A DNA stretch of 64,000 nt, from contig NC_092580.1 of assembly GCF_037975245.1 (NCBI RefSeq), positions 13,987,001-14,051,000 of the forward strand, written 5' to 3'. Positions 1 to 9,484 of the stretch are shown here, one piece after another. The stretch's first letter is position 1. Every line of letters starts with the position of its first letter. A model generated the notes under the pieces. That model had not been told where the DNA came from, did not search any database, and saw nothing but the letters and a program-made list of their open reading frames with translations. This DNA comes from Apostichopus japonicus. Its lineage: Eukaryota > Echinodermata > Holothuroidea > Aspidochirotida > Stichopodidae. Position numbers and translations under genes: made by a program.

Positions 1-189
1 CAATATTCGGAGCAATTCTCTAGCTTTAGCGGTTCTGGTTGGTATTGCATCAATGTTTTCCTGATTTTCATCAGATAAAATTCCATCAGCAATTAAGTGA
101 ATGATAACTTCATCCACATCAAGATCTTGACAGAGTTCTGGAAGGGCCTTGTCTAGGGCTCTCCTGTGAACTTTGGTCATTGAAGCCAT
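1..189 (-). CDS. CARD-domain protein, first coding exon (partial, runs off the window)
   Basis: The minus strand from 189 reads 63 codons from ATG without a stop up to the window edge. The peptide begins MASMTKVHRRALDKAL and carries the CARD pattern: a basic helix 1, then a DLDVDEVIIHLIADGILSD stretch, then a TRTAKARELLRIL helix. CARDs are helical death-fold modules that join caspases, RAIDD, APAF1 or NF-kB adaptors by like-with-like contacts. This one is N-terminal, as in caspase-2/-9, RAIDD and APAF1, but the rest of the gene lies outside, so the family cannot be chosen. An upstream ATG in the same exon is followed two codons later by a stop, which supports the chosen start. A run of T then GTCGTAG just before the ATG (190-220 on the plus strand) looks like a splice acceptor, so a 5' UTR exon probably lies further right. 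Confidence 0.8.
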   Translation of the reverse strand, partial: MASMTKVHRRALDKALPELCQDLDVDEVIIHLIADGILSDENQENIDAIPTRTAKARELLRIL

Positions 190-908
190 GATGCTACGAC
201 ATCAAAAAAAAAAATCATAATAAATACCTGTTATATTCAGGGATCATGTTTTTAAGAAATTGTGTATGTTGTCCCCCAGAGTTTGCAGGAAAGCCTAGAA
301 ACAAAAATCATGAATTGTTCGAATTGCAATTGTGTATGTCGGTTATCCCAAGACTGTAAATTACTAAATGTACAATAAACCTTGTACAAATGCACAAATT
401 TTACAGAGAAAAAACTTGGTTATATTAATATGTCATGATTATTACTTTGGATTATGCTAAAAGCCATTACTATATTAAATGTATGCAAATTTTGCTTCTT
501 TTTCTTTGATCAGTCCTGACTCTGATGATGTCCCATCAATTATGATGTCGTTTCCATGGACACTAATCCTTCCACATATACCCATCCCTAACTAAGATCA
601 TGACAACTTGTTTCTCCCTCCATTACATAAAATATCATAGCTAGCATAAGTTCACTTTCCCAAAATCAGGTGAAACCACATCTGAACAAGGTAATGGTTG
701 CACAAATTTACATGTGTTTTGACTTAGTTCTAAGTTAGACCTAACAACAGTGGTAGCTAGAATGCTTTGCAAAATGGTTGCAAGATAAGTCTAGGTCTGT
801 GACTACTGTAGTTAGGCTACTGCTTTTCCTATCCACTGAAATTTTGACTAACGTTAGGATTCTGTGGAATTCAATCTGCTACTCTGGTAGGCTACTACTA
901 GTATAGTC
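190..908. other. Non-coding stretch upstream of the CARD exon
   Basis: AT-rich sequence with no open frame that resembles a protein. If the acceptor near 193 is used, this is the first intron of the CARD gene. Confidence 0.5.
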
Positions 909-1184
909 AGTATTGCGAAGTTCGCCATACTGCGAAGTTCGGGCACCCTAAGAAATACACGATTTTCACCATGAAAACCTACAGGAAGAGCCAAATTTCA
1001 CCAAAAAGTACGAAGCTACAGTTATTTTCTCTCCAAAATGACCCGTGTGCAAGAAATTACTTACATATTTGTCAATAAAATGACGAAGATCTATGAAGTC
1101 TGTTATAATTACTGAAAGAGCAACAGCGCCACCAATTTTTACCAGCGCCACACTGTGGGTTGCGTGACCGAACTTCGCAATACT
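909..1184. mobile_element. Small MITE-like element with AGTATTGCGAAGTTCG inverted ends
   Basis: The left end reads AGTATTGCGAAGTTCG and the right end reads CGAACTTCGCAATACT, a perfect 16-bp inverted repeat bounding 276 bp. Next to the left end the same motif recurs in a second form (ACTGCGAAGTTCGGGCACC), and a further CCGAACTTCGAAGTCACC lies at about 1370. No transposase is present. I could not define a clean target-site duplication, so the superfamily is open. Confidence 0.6.
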
Positions 1185-1432
1185 CTAGCAAGAAATACCA
1201 GTTCCACAATCACAAAGAATCTTCTTGGAAAACAACGTGAAAACAGTTTGCAAGAAAGAAAGTTTGGCCGTGTATCGTACTATAACAAAATTCTCCCACC
1301 AGATGAAGTATATTTTCAAATGATTTATACCAGAAGATTTAGTTTTGGGGTGTTTTAAGTCTTAAGTGGCCGAACTTCGAAGTCACCATCCTACTACTGC
1401 ACGAACATAGGCCTTTCCTATGGTTTGTCCAT

Positions 1433-2815
1433 ACGTTTGACCCAAAATTACACACGACTGTAATTGCATGTAGCCTAATTTAGGCTTACAAACAAGTAAC
1501 ATCAAGTTGGGTTCTAGGCCTTACAAGTTTTACCAAACATTAATGTCTTTGCAGGAGGTATCCTCTGAAAAACACTTCCCCACACTTTTAACGAATAGGG
1601 CAAGTATTTTTTTCTTTGTTTTTTTGGGGGGGGGGGGTGTGGATATTTTTTGAGAAACTCAGGCTAACAAACAAGTGTAAATTAAAAGAAAATCAAGTCA
1701 ACTTACCACTGTTGTGACTATTATCTTATCTTTATCTTGTATTGAGTAGCGGGATATTTTCAACAGTAGCGATTTTATAAATAGAGTAACTTGGCTAACT
1801 TGGACGGTGGGGTGCACTGCCATTAGACTGCACAATCACTTGTAGTTGATGGACTATTGATAATGTACGTTCAAATCCATAAATTTATTAAGCCGATCAC
1901 GATCAAAAATGTGCTGTACAACAGTAAGATAGAAACATACTGTATGCACAATAGATAGTGCAATAGGGAGTGTCACAATTGATAAAAAAGTGTTCCATAT
2001 AATCCATGAATTGTAAAGGACATTGTTCATGATCAATTCATAAAGGTCTGACACATGATAACAGTTGCAAGCTCAAGCAGATTCAACTGCAGAAAGCTTT
2101 GACCCTCAATTACACACGACTTCGTTATTGAATGTAGCCGAACTTAGGCTAGTCATAACCTACAGTAGGCCTAACAACAAGTAACACTGAGTTGGACGAG
2201 CCTAAGCCTACCAAGTTTAACCAAACATTAACGTCTTTACAGGAAATATCCTCTGAAAACACATCCTCACGCTTTAAGTGAATAGGGCAGTATTGTTTGT
2301 TTGTTTCTTGAGAAAAATCAGCCTAACAAAAATGTGTAAATTTAAAGAAAAGTAAAGTTAACTTACCACTGTTGTGAATATTATCTTATCTTTATCTTCG
2401 TCTTGTATTGAGTTGCGGGATATTTTCAACAGTAGCGGATCTGATACATGAAGATACATGGCTAATTTGACGGTGGGATGCACAGCCTTTAGACTTTCAC
2501 TATCACTGGTAGTTGATGGGCAATTCCAAATTCCAAATCCATAAATTTATAGACACATTCACCATCATAAAATCTTTGAATCAGCTGTGCAACAGTAAGA
2601 TAAAAACATACACACGAAAAGGAAGTTTGTTAAAACCTTTCAAACAGTTGTGATTTAAGTAGGGTATGTTCAGTCAGGGAAGTGTCACAATTTGGTTTAA
2701 AAGTATTCCACTGAATAAATTGTAAAGGACATTGTTCATGATTAAATTCATTAAGGTCTGGCACATGACAACAGATGTCAGCTCCAGCAGATTCAACCCC
2801 AAAAAGCTTGGCTAT
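1433..2815. repeat. Tandem duplication of a ~670-bp segment upstream of the CARD exon
   Basis: The segment starting near 1433 is repeated from about 2095 with an initial offset of 662 bp. Shared landmarks in order are TTACACACGAC, a TTTACCAAACATTAA/TTTAACCAAACATTAA block, TATCCTCTGAAAA, an ACTTACCACTGTTGTGA block, GCGGGATATTTTCAACAGTAGCG, AATCCATAAATTTAT, GTAAAGGACATTGTTCATGAT and AGCAGATTCAAC. The copies differ by many substitutions and small indels, so the event is not recent. On the minus strand both copies keep ACAACAGTG followed by GTAAGTT, a good splice donor. The right copy has an 83-codon minus-strand frame (2630-2881) and the left copy a shorter relative, but I recognise no domain in either. 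Confidence 0.75.
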
Positions 2816-3701
2816 ATCCCGCTCACTAACTAACCCCCTAGCTAGGCTAGCTTGCATGGAATGCTGAACTCGGGCAAACATAGTACTGACCCTTGGGGTC
2901 AGGATAAATAATGCACCCGCCCTGTTTCTCTATAAGAAGTGTAGTCTTCTTTTCTTCTATTGTAATGTAAGCTGGGCAGTAGTGGCCTTCCCCTATCCCA
3001 ACTCTCTAAGCAGTGCTTAGTTTCATGCCACTGGCAACTGTTGAAGTTTTGTACTGTAGATGCTCTGCGGTCAGTTTTTCTTGAAACAATATTATTATTA
3101 ATAATTAAAGTATGTATTCATGCTTTCGCACTTTCCAACATCACTCAGGCTGCCAAAGAGACTCATTAATTTATTCAATATTTATAGAACAGTGACAGTA
3201 CAAAATATGAAGTGATGGGGGGGGGGGGGGGGTCAGGGAGAGGAAAGGTAAAGAAAGGGAAGGGGAGAGGAATTTGGAAGTTGATAGGCCAACCTTGACC
3301 TCACACTCATAGAAATCCCACAAGTACAAGATGGTGCAGGGTAGCACAGAAGTGCTAGGCGAATTACTCCTTGTGCTCTCAAAGAATTACTATGTCATAG
3401 TCTGTGAGGAAAGTAAATATTGAGTGCTGGTAATGGTTTTATAGTATTTCCAGTGTTTCAAGAATTCAGCTAGCTTTTAAATCTGCTGCATATCAGGAAT
3501 GATAGGTCTTCATTGGTATCTACAAACAGGTTTTTCTCCTTAATTTTACCCAGTAAGTCAAACAAATCAGGTTATTTGAATTTCATATGAGAAACAGAGC
3601 ACCCTTGGATGACTGACATTCAACACCACTTGTCCGTCAAAAAACTTGAACGCACAGTATATGTAATAGTTCCGTACAATGCCTTCTGTTTTTGTAGTTG
3701 A
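2816..3701. other. Intergenic stretch, no gene seen
   Basis: No supported coding frame. It contains a poly-G run at about 3218-3231 followed by a purine-rich tract to 3270. Confidence 0.4.
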
Positions 3702-3709
3702 TCTTATGC

Positions 3710-4266
3710 TAAGGTGACCAGACGTCCCCAATTTTCGGGGACAGCCCCCGATTACAGTGTGCTGTCCCCGATGAACAAGTGTCCCCGAAAATGTCCCCGA
3801 ATCGTCAAAATGTTCAGGAATTTCGAAAATATCCCACATTATTAGTAAAATAATTGTAAAAACAAAATTTAGTCAAGTGTGCAGTCACAGAACGGAACTC
3901 ATAACCAGTATTTCAGGTGGGCCAGTGTAAAGTGGAAACACTGTTAAAAATATGCTAGATCGATCTAGCCTAGCACTCTTTCGACCGTATAAATGGCAAC
4001 TACGGCGACACAACGACACTTATTGTGTGAGCATGAGCAAATCACAAGCTCTCAAAGAAGGATATCATTTAAGAAAAAGCTTCATTTTTGAAAATAAAAT
4101 TGATTTAAAAGGTGCTTCAAAGTATCACCATTTTACATCTAAGCACCTTAGGCACTTGAAAATTTTCCAAAGGGGGAGGGGGACAGCCCCTTCCCTTAAA
4201 CCCCTCCCCAATATCAGTCACGCAATAAATGTCCCCGATTTCAGTCACCAAAATATGGTCACCTTA
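3710..4266. mobile_element. Non-autonomous hAT-type element (557 bp) with 8-bp target duplication
   Basis: The element begins TAAGGTGACCA and ends TGGTCACCTTA, an 11-bp perfect inverted repeat. It is flanked on both sides by TCTTATGC (3702-3709 and 4267-4274), an 8-bp target-site duplication as made by hAT transposases. Both ends carry several GTCCCCGA motifs, in both orientations. The plus-strand open frame inside it (3952-4296) runs across the right end and has no transposase features, so the element is non-autonomous. Confidence 0.85.
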
Positions 4267-4356
4267 TCTTATGCTGCATATGAGGAACTGACATAATGGT
4301 CTTTGGGTTAGACTTAGTAGTTCAGTCACTTTAATTGATGGTGCTCAGATGTTTAA

Positions 4357-5104
4357 AGGAACATTTCTCAGAAATTAAAAGTGGTATAGATATACAACCT
4401 GGATCGACTGATTGGTAATGTTTTCTTTTTCTTTACCAGTACAACAAAACATATCAATATAACTTTGTGTCTACATTCATCCTTTAAAGCAGCATTTTGC
4501 GTTTGGTCGCTATTTTCTACTTTTTTGACATGTCCATCAAGTTTTTTACATATATCAATCACAAAACAGCAAACTAAGATATTAGCCTAGTTTTTCCCTG
4601 CCATAATCTTCAATTGCGAGTAGTTAAGGATATTTGCAGATAATGAGAAAAGTGTCCACGACAAATTCCACATTTAAAATTAATCGCATACAGTTCCCCC
4701 AAACCCACTAGTTTGAATTCAACCAATCAGAGATGCAGGTTTAGTTATAAGCCATTGCTAAAATAGATTCAAGAATTTGCGTTGGTTCATCCAGGGAGTT
4801 GTTATGGAACTCCCTGGTACTATACAACTGCCATATAGACTGTACACAAATCAAGCTTGGTGTTGTATTACGTATTGGTCAATGACGTTCGTAGTGTTTA
4901 AATATTCATATTACGGGCGAGGTTTATTGGGATCCCAACGGAAAATATCTTGGAGAAAAACAAAGTTGAAAGTTGCAAACTTTCGACTTTTATGCCATCA
5001 TTTGAAGTAAGATTTAAGAAGATAAGCTAGTTATGTATGTCGTTATGGCATAGTAGAGTCAGTGAAGTTGAGAAAAATCATAGAAAAGGACACAAAATGC
5101 TCCT
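4357..5104. mobile_element. TTAA-flanked MITE (~750 bp)
   Basis: TTAA lies at 4353-4356 and 5105-5108. Just inside, the left end reads AGGAACATTT and the right end is the reverse complement of AGGAGCATTTT, so the ends are inverted repeats. TTAA duplication is typical of piggyBac-type transposition. A related internal AAAGCAGCATTTTGCG occurs near 4485. Sequence just left of the TTAA (about 4314-4352) is also related to 52396-52432, so the repeat unit may be larger than the TTAA-bounded part. Confidence 0.55.
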
Positions 5105-7537
5105 TTAACAAGTCAACATGAGTGTGTGCTCTAGTGTACAGGGATTGTGGACTTGAGGAACTTAATAGCAAAACTGCCCAGCTAGAAGCAATGTCATACA
5201 ATGAACTTCAGGCAACACAAGATAAGTCATAAGTAAACTTCTTACTCACAAAGCAATTAGTCCAAGGGAGTATATGGCTCTCACCTTATATCCTCACAAA
5301 AACATGTTTTAAATCTATTTTCATATATCTATATATTATATACAGATTTTAAACCATATGCCAAAACTTTAAAAAAAAATGGCAAATGGCCCAATCGGAT
5401 GCACAAAGTAATTACAAGTCACAACAACTGAATGCTCGACCAACATGGCGACTGTGATTTTTTTTCAATGACACAGTCAACAGACGATATCCTAGACGAA
5501 TTTCTAGCAAATACCAAAATGTAAATTCTAGATACTTTATCTTTATGGATGATGAAAACTAGATCTTCAAATCCATAACACATCATCTCACAATATGATC
5601 ACTGATAGAGATGGCAGAGTTTGTAACAAGTTTACTTCATCCACAGGAGAGTTGAGTCATCGCCATTGATTTTCACGACTCCAGTCAAGTCAGCGACTCG
5701 AGTCACTGTATCATCTCCGTCGAGACAAAAAATGTGTTAGAGTCACTTTTCTTTTGAAATATAATAGTGATTCATTATTACAATGAGAGATTTCCACCAG
5801 ATAAAAAAAATCACATTGGTACCACTCTTTATGAGACCAATGTCTTATACCATCAGTACTTGTTAGGTATTTCCCTGCTTTGCAAGTGCGCTCCCATTTT
5901 TTCTCAATCGGCCTGCCAAAAATATCATTACTCAGCAGGTTCGTCGAACTGTCGTGCACACTGGCTGCGTAACCTACCAAATTTATGTTAAACCACGGAA
6001 ATCAATCTTCATTTACGTCGACATTGTCATCAGAAACAGTCGATAATGGGTAAGATGTATTTTGTAATTGTGCTTGTATCATTTGGTATATCAATTGGTC
6101 TTGGTATCCAAGATGACCAAATTTCATGTATTATTTAGTGATCCCAATTGTTATGAAATAGTAATACCATCTCTTTGATGTTACCGAAAAGCTCCATCGA
6201 GACACCTTACAGGCCTCTTATGTATTTATCTAGGTCATGGATTCAGTTTTCCCACGAGAAGTTTTTAACTATCTTATTGAATCTTGGTACAGGGCCTTTT
6301 CCCAAAATAGATTCCATTATGTCTGTGGAACATTCGAGAAGGTTCTCTCACGTGGTATGGAAGTTTCCATAGAAAGGGGGATGGACTTCCAAACTCCCAA
6401 CCAATCAGGGCAGATCAGTGCCAGCGCACTTATTTTTATATCGTTAAGTTAATACAGGATGGTCAGGTTATTGGCTGCCTACTGATTATGCGCAGAGGGA
6501 TTTTTATGGAAGTAAGGTTTAAAAAGTAAAAGGGGGCCGAAAGTTTTATCACTCCGTCAGCGCTCCGTGATCAGTTCGTTGCTTCGTCACCGTTTCATCA
6601 CCCTTTCTAATTGTTTAATTGACGGAGTCAAGTCAAGTCATTGTAATTTAGTTTTATTTGTAAAGAGAATCGACAGAGAAGAAATTATACCGAATCATTA
6701 ATCAAATCCGATCTTGTCAAATTGTTTTTCTGTGAAGTCATTGTTTTCTTCCGTTCGAGACATCTCCTGAAGAAGCATAAATACGGCATCAAGATATCCC
6801 AGTACCTTTCTATCGCGAGTCCCGATATAGTTTTACTATCGGAGGAGCCGGGCTCGTCACAATATTACACAATGTTACCGCCAGTGCGGTCATTGTGAAT
6901 TAGCCTAGCGTTATGTTGTTGGAAAGTAGCGTGATTCGTAACAGTTTAAATGATAATCTACTAAGTCATATATGTCCTTGAATTCTATCAAACACACACA
7001 CGATCTTTCATATTATGTTCACGATATTTCAGGGTTTCATGAGTGGGAATATTCCAGTAGAAATTGTGTTTTATCGATGGCTTTTGCACTGTGAGACCTG
7101 CGGTTAATTATTATGGGATATTTATACACATGGTCAGTGGTAGGACAGGGGTCACGCTGGTTGTCATTGTGTCATGAATATTCATGAGCTATGTAGATTC
7201 AGTTGTTGGAGAGGTTCAATGACCTTGTGGAGACTTTGTGATAGCCTATATTGTGTTATAAACAACACAGATTTGTTCAGTTTGTTTTTATTGTGTTCTA
7301 CTGCAAGTTGTATCGCAAGATGTACTAATGAAAAGATGTAATTGTTGTCATGTTTATATTACAGGGTTGAAGTCGGGAAAGTTGATGTCTTAAGAGAATG
7401 TTTACGATTTGTGAGGCCTAGAGCGGTCATATTCACGTGAGCACTGTTGTATTTTATATAGGTTTCTTAGAATGTAGCACTGTATTTGTGTATCGTTGTG
7501 AATCAGTCTATTGTAAAGTCTTATATTTGCATTCATG
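5105..7537. other. Intergenic stretch, no gene assigned
   Basis: Only short unsupported frames are present. The part from about 6530 to 6900 is richer in CpG than its surroundings (several CCGT, CGCG and GCCGGGC words), followed by GT/AT-rich sequence. It could be an old promoter or the end of a retroelement, but no paired repeat or coding domain was found to decide. Confidence 0.35.
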
Positions 7538-7895
7538 CTAATGGTCACAACCGGCAGGTTGAGATATTGTGGTCAGAAGACGATTGTGACATATTCCCAA
7601 ATTCGTACCGTGTTTCTCTTCATCAACCCAATTTCAATGTCATCATATATAATGTTTGATATCGTGTTACGGTGTAGATTTATCAATTAAGCATGGTTTT
7701 TGTTATTTCCTTGATTCTAATGGTCGCAACCAGCAGGTTGAGATATTGTGGTCAGAAGACGATTGTGACATATTCCCAAATTCGTACCGTGTTTCTCTTC
7801 ATCAACCCAATTTCAATGTCATCATATATAATGTTTGATATCGTGTTACGGTGTAGATTTATCAATTATGCATGGTTTTTGTTATTTCCTTAATT
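7538..7895. repeat. Two tandem copies of a 179-bp unit
   Basis: The block starting CTAATGGTC at 7538 recurs at 7717 with an offset of exactly 179 bp. Copies are nearly identical across landmarks such as GTCAGAAGACGATTGTGAC and TTTCAATGTCATCATATATA, so this is a recent local duplication. Confidence 0.9.
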
Positions 7896-9377
7896 CTTAT
7901 GTAGTCACCGAACAACGAATGTTCAAGAAATTAAGGCACAGTTGAAACCAAATAAATAGTTCAACTGATGGTCTACTAAGTAATTGTCATTCTTCGTGTT
8001 TGTGTGACGTGACCGTAGAGCGCCCTCTACACTAAACTTGCCCAAGAGCAGTTACGATGCTGTCCTCACACTTCACAAGTACTCACATATAAAACATACA
8101 GTTAACAAAAACTCTGGAATACTTCCAACAGAATTAGTGACTGCTGAAGTTTTTCATCGCGATAGCAAAAAACCCCCAAAAAACAGGGCACATCCTACTG
8201 GCAAGTATGGACGACGGAAACGGAAAGATTCGTTTGAAATTCGGCGAAATAAGGATCCGTCTGAGAAGTAGCACATTTCTCACAGGCGAAAACCAGCTTC
8301 TCCATACTTTGGTTAAATGATGAAACTCTCACTTCCAACAAACATGGATATTTGGGTCACTCTGTATTTGGCTTTCGAGTTCCTCGTGAGGTATTCCCGT
8401 CTTGCAACAGATCTGATCGAGGTCCATATCACCCTGCATATACCTTTAGAGGGCAAAATATTTGAGATATCATTTGTAGGTCGTTCGTATCAACTCTTGC
8501 CAACAAAAGAAACATTTCAGAAAAGATATATGTATTTAAAAGAAAAACAGATGTAACTTTGAATGCAAAATGTGATATCCACATCATTTAAAATTGTGAC
8601 TATTATAGAAATGCTTTCGTTCATATATTTGCTTAAGAAAGAAGAAGCGACATGATGAAAACAGCTACTTTTTAACAGTCTTCCGAGACAAACAAATTTC
8701 CGTTCAGAGGATCTACATCAGCTGTGGTGGTCGTCCGACGGACGACTAGTTGTTTACATCCAATTCAGATCGCATTTAAACTGAGTAATCCCATATAGGT
8801 CAATACGATAAATTGGTATTACCCGACATCACTTTGGAGATTTAAAAAAAAAAAAAAATTAGTGGTAGCTAGGCCTATGATCCACCCAAATGGGAAATTC
8901 TACAGGCCTATTAGCTGGTGCTGGTGGGAAATTCTTACAGTGAATATATTGTTTGTTCTTATTTTATTTTTGCCACATTTTGTCAGACTATCAAATTTGC
9001 TGTTCAAACAAGTTAAGACTTGGAAAACCAGGAAAAGTCCTCACAGATTTGCCCTGGTAATCATTAACACTATGATGCACTTATAGTCAGATTATTCCAA
9101 ATCCGTCTTTACATTTTTTTCCATAAGATTTCTTTGTTCATTTCTCTGTCACCATGCACTGTCCAAGCATCAAATGATAGCTCACAATTTCTCCATACCA
9201 CAGTCCCAGAGGAGAGCTCTTTAGCTTAACTGTTAACAAAGTTTTTCAATTCATGCCTTAACAATTCGCTCAACTGTAATCATATTTTGAAGCATATACC
9301 TGCAGCATATCTGTGGTGAAACTGATGATGCAAGCTACTGATCAAATGTAACAGACCAAAAGCTACAAGACTCTTGA
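7896..9377. other. Sequence downstream of NPRL2, no gene assigned
   Basis: A 77-codon plus-strand frame at 8038-8271 (basic, rich in Lys and Arg) and a 79-codon frame at 8317-8556 lie here. Neither shows a recognisable domain or splice context, and I do not call them genes. A poly-A run sits near 8844-8858. Confidence 0.35.
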
Positions 9378-9383
9378 TTTATT
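9378..9383 (-). terminator. Candidate NPRL2 polyadenylation signal AATAAA
   Basis: On the minus strand AATAAA begins one base after the TAA stop codon (9387-9385), within TAATAATAAATC. This would give an almost absent 3' UTR, so a more distal signal may also be used. Confidence 0.35.
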
Positions 9384-9384
9384 A

Positions 9385-9484
9385 TTACCTGTCAAGTTTG
9401 GCACCCTTCCTGCCCCCTACCCTCACTGGATGAGGGACAAGTCTCCTGATCAACCCTCTGACCACTCCGAACTGGATCAGGTTC
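9385..9484 (-). CDS. NPRL2: NPRL2 exon 10 (last)
   Basis: Acceptor TTTGTCAACAG; the first base completes Arg313. It codes residues 314-345, with the [14 protein letters not shown] block, and ends with TAA at 9387-9385. Confidence 0.93.

Noticed and set aside
8038-8556. Two plus-strand frames of 77 and 79 codons
   Set aside because: No domain, no strong splice sites and no homologue I recognise; left as unexplained intergenic sequence.
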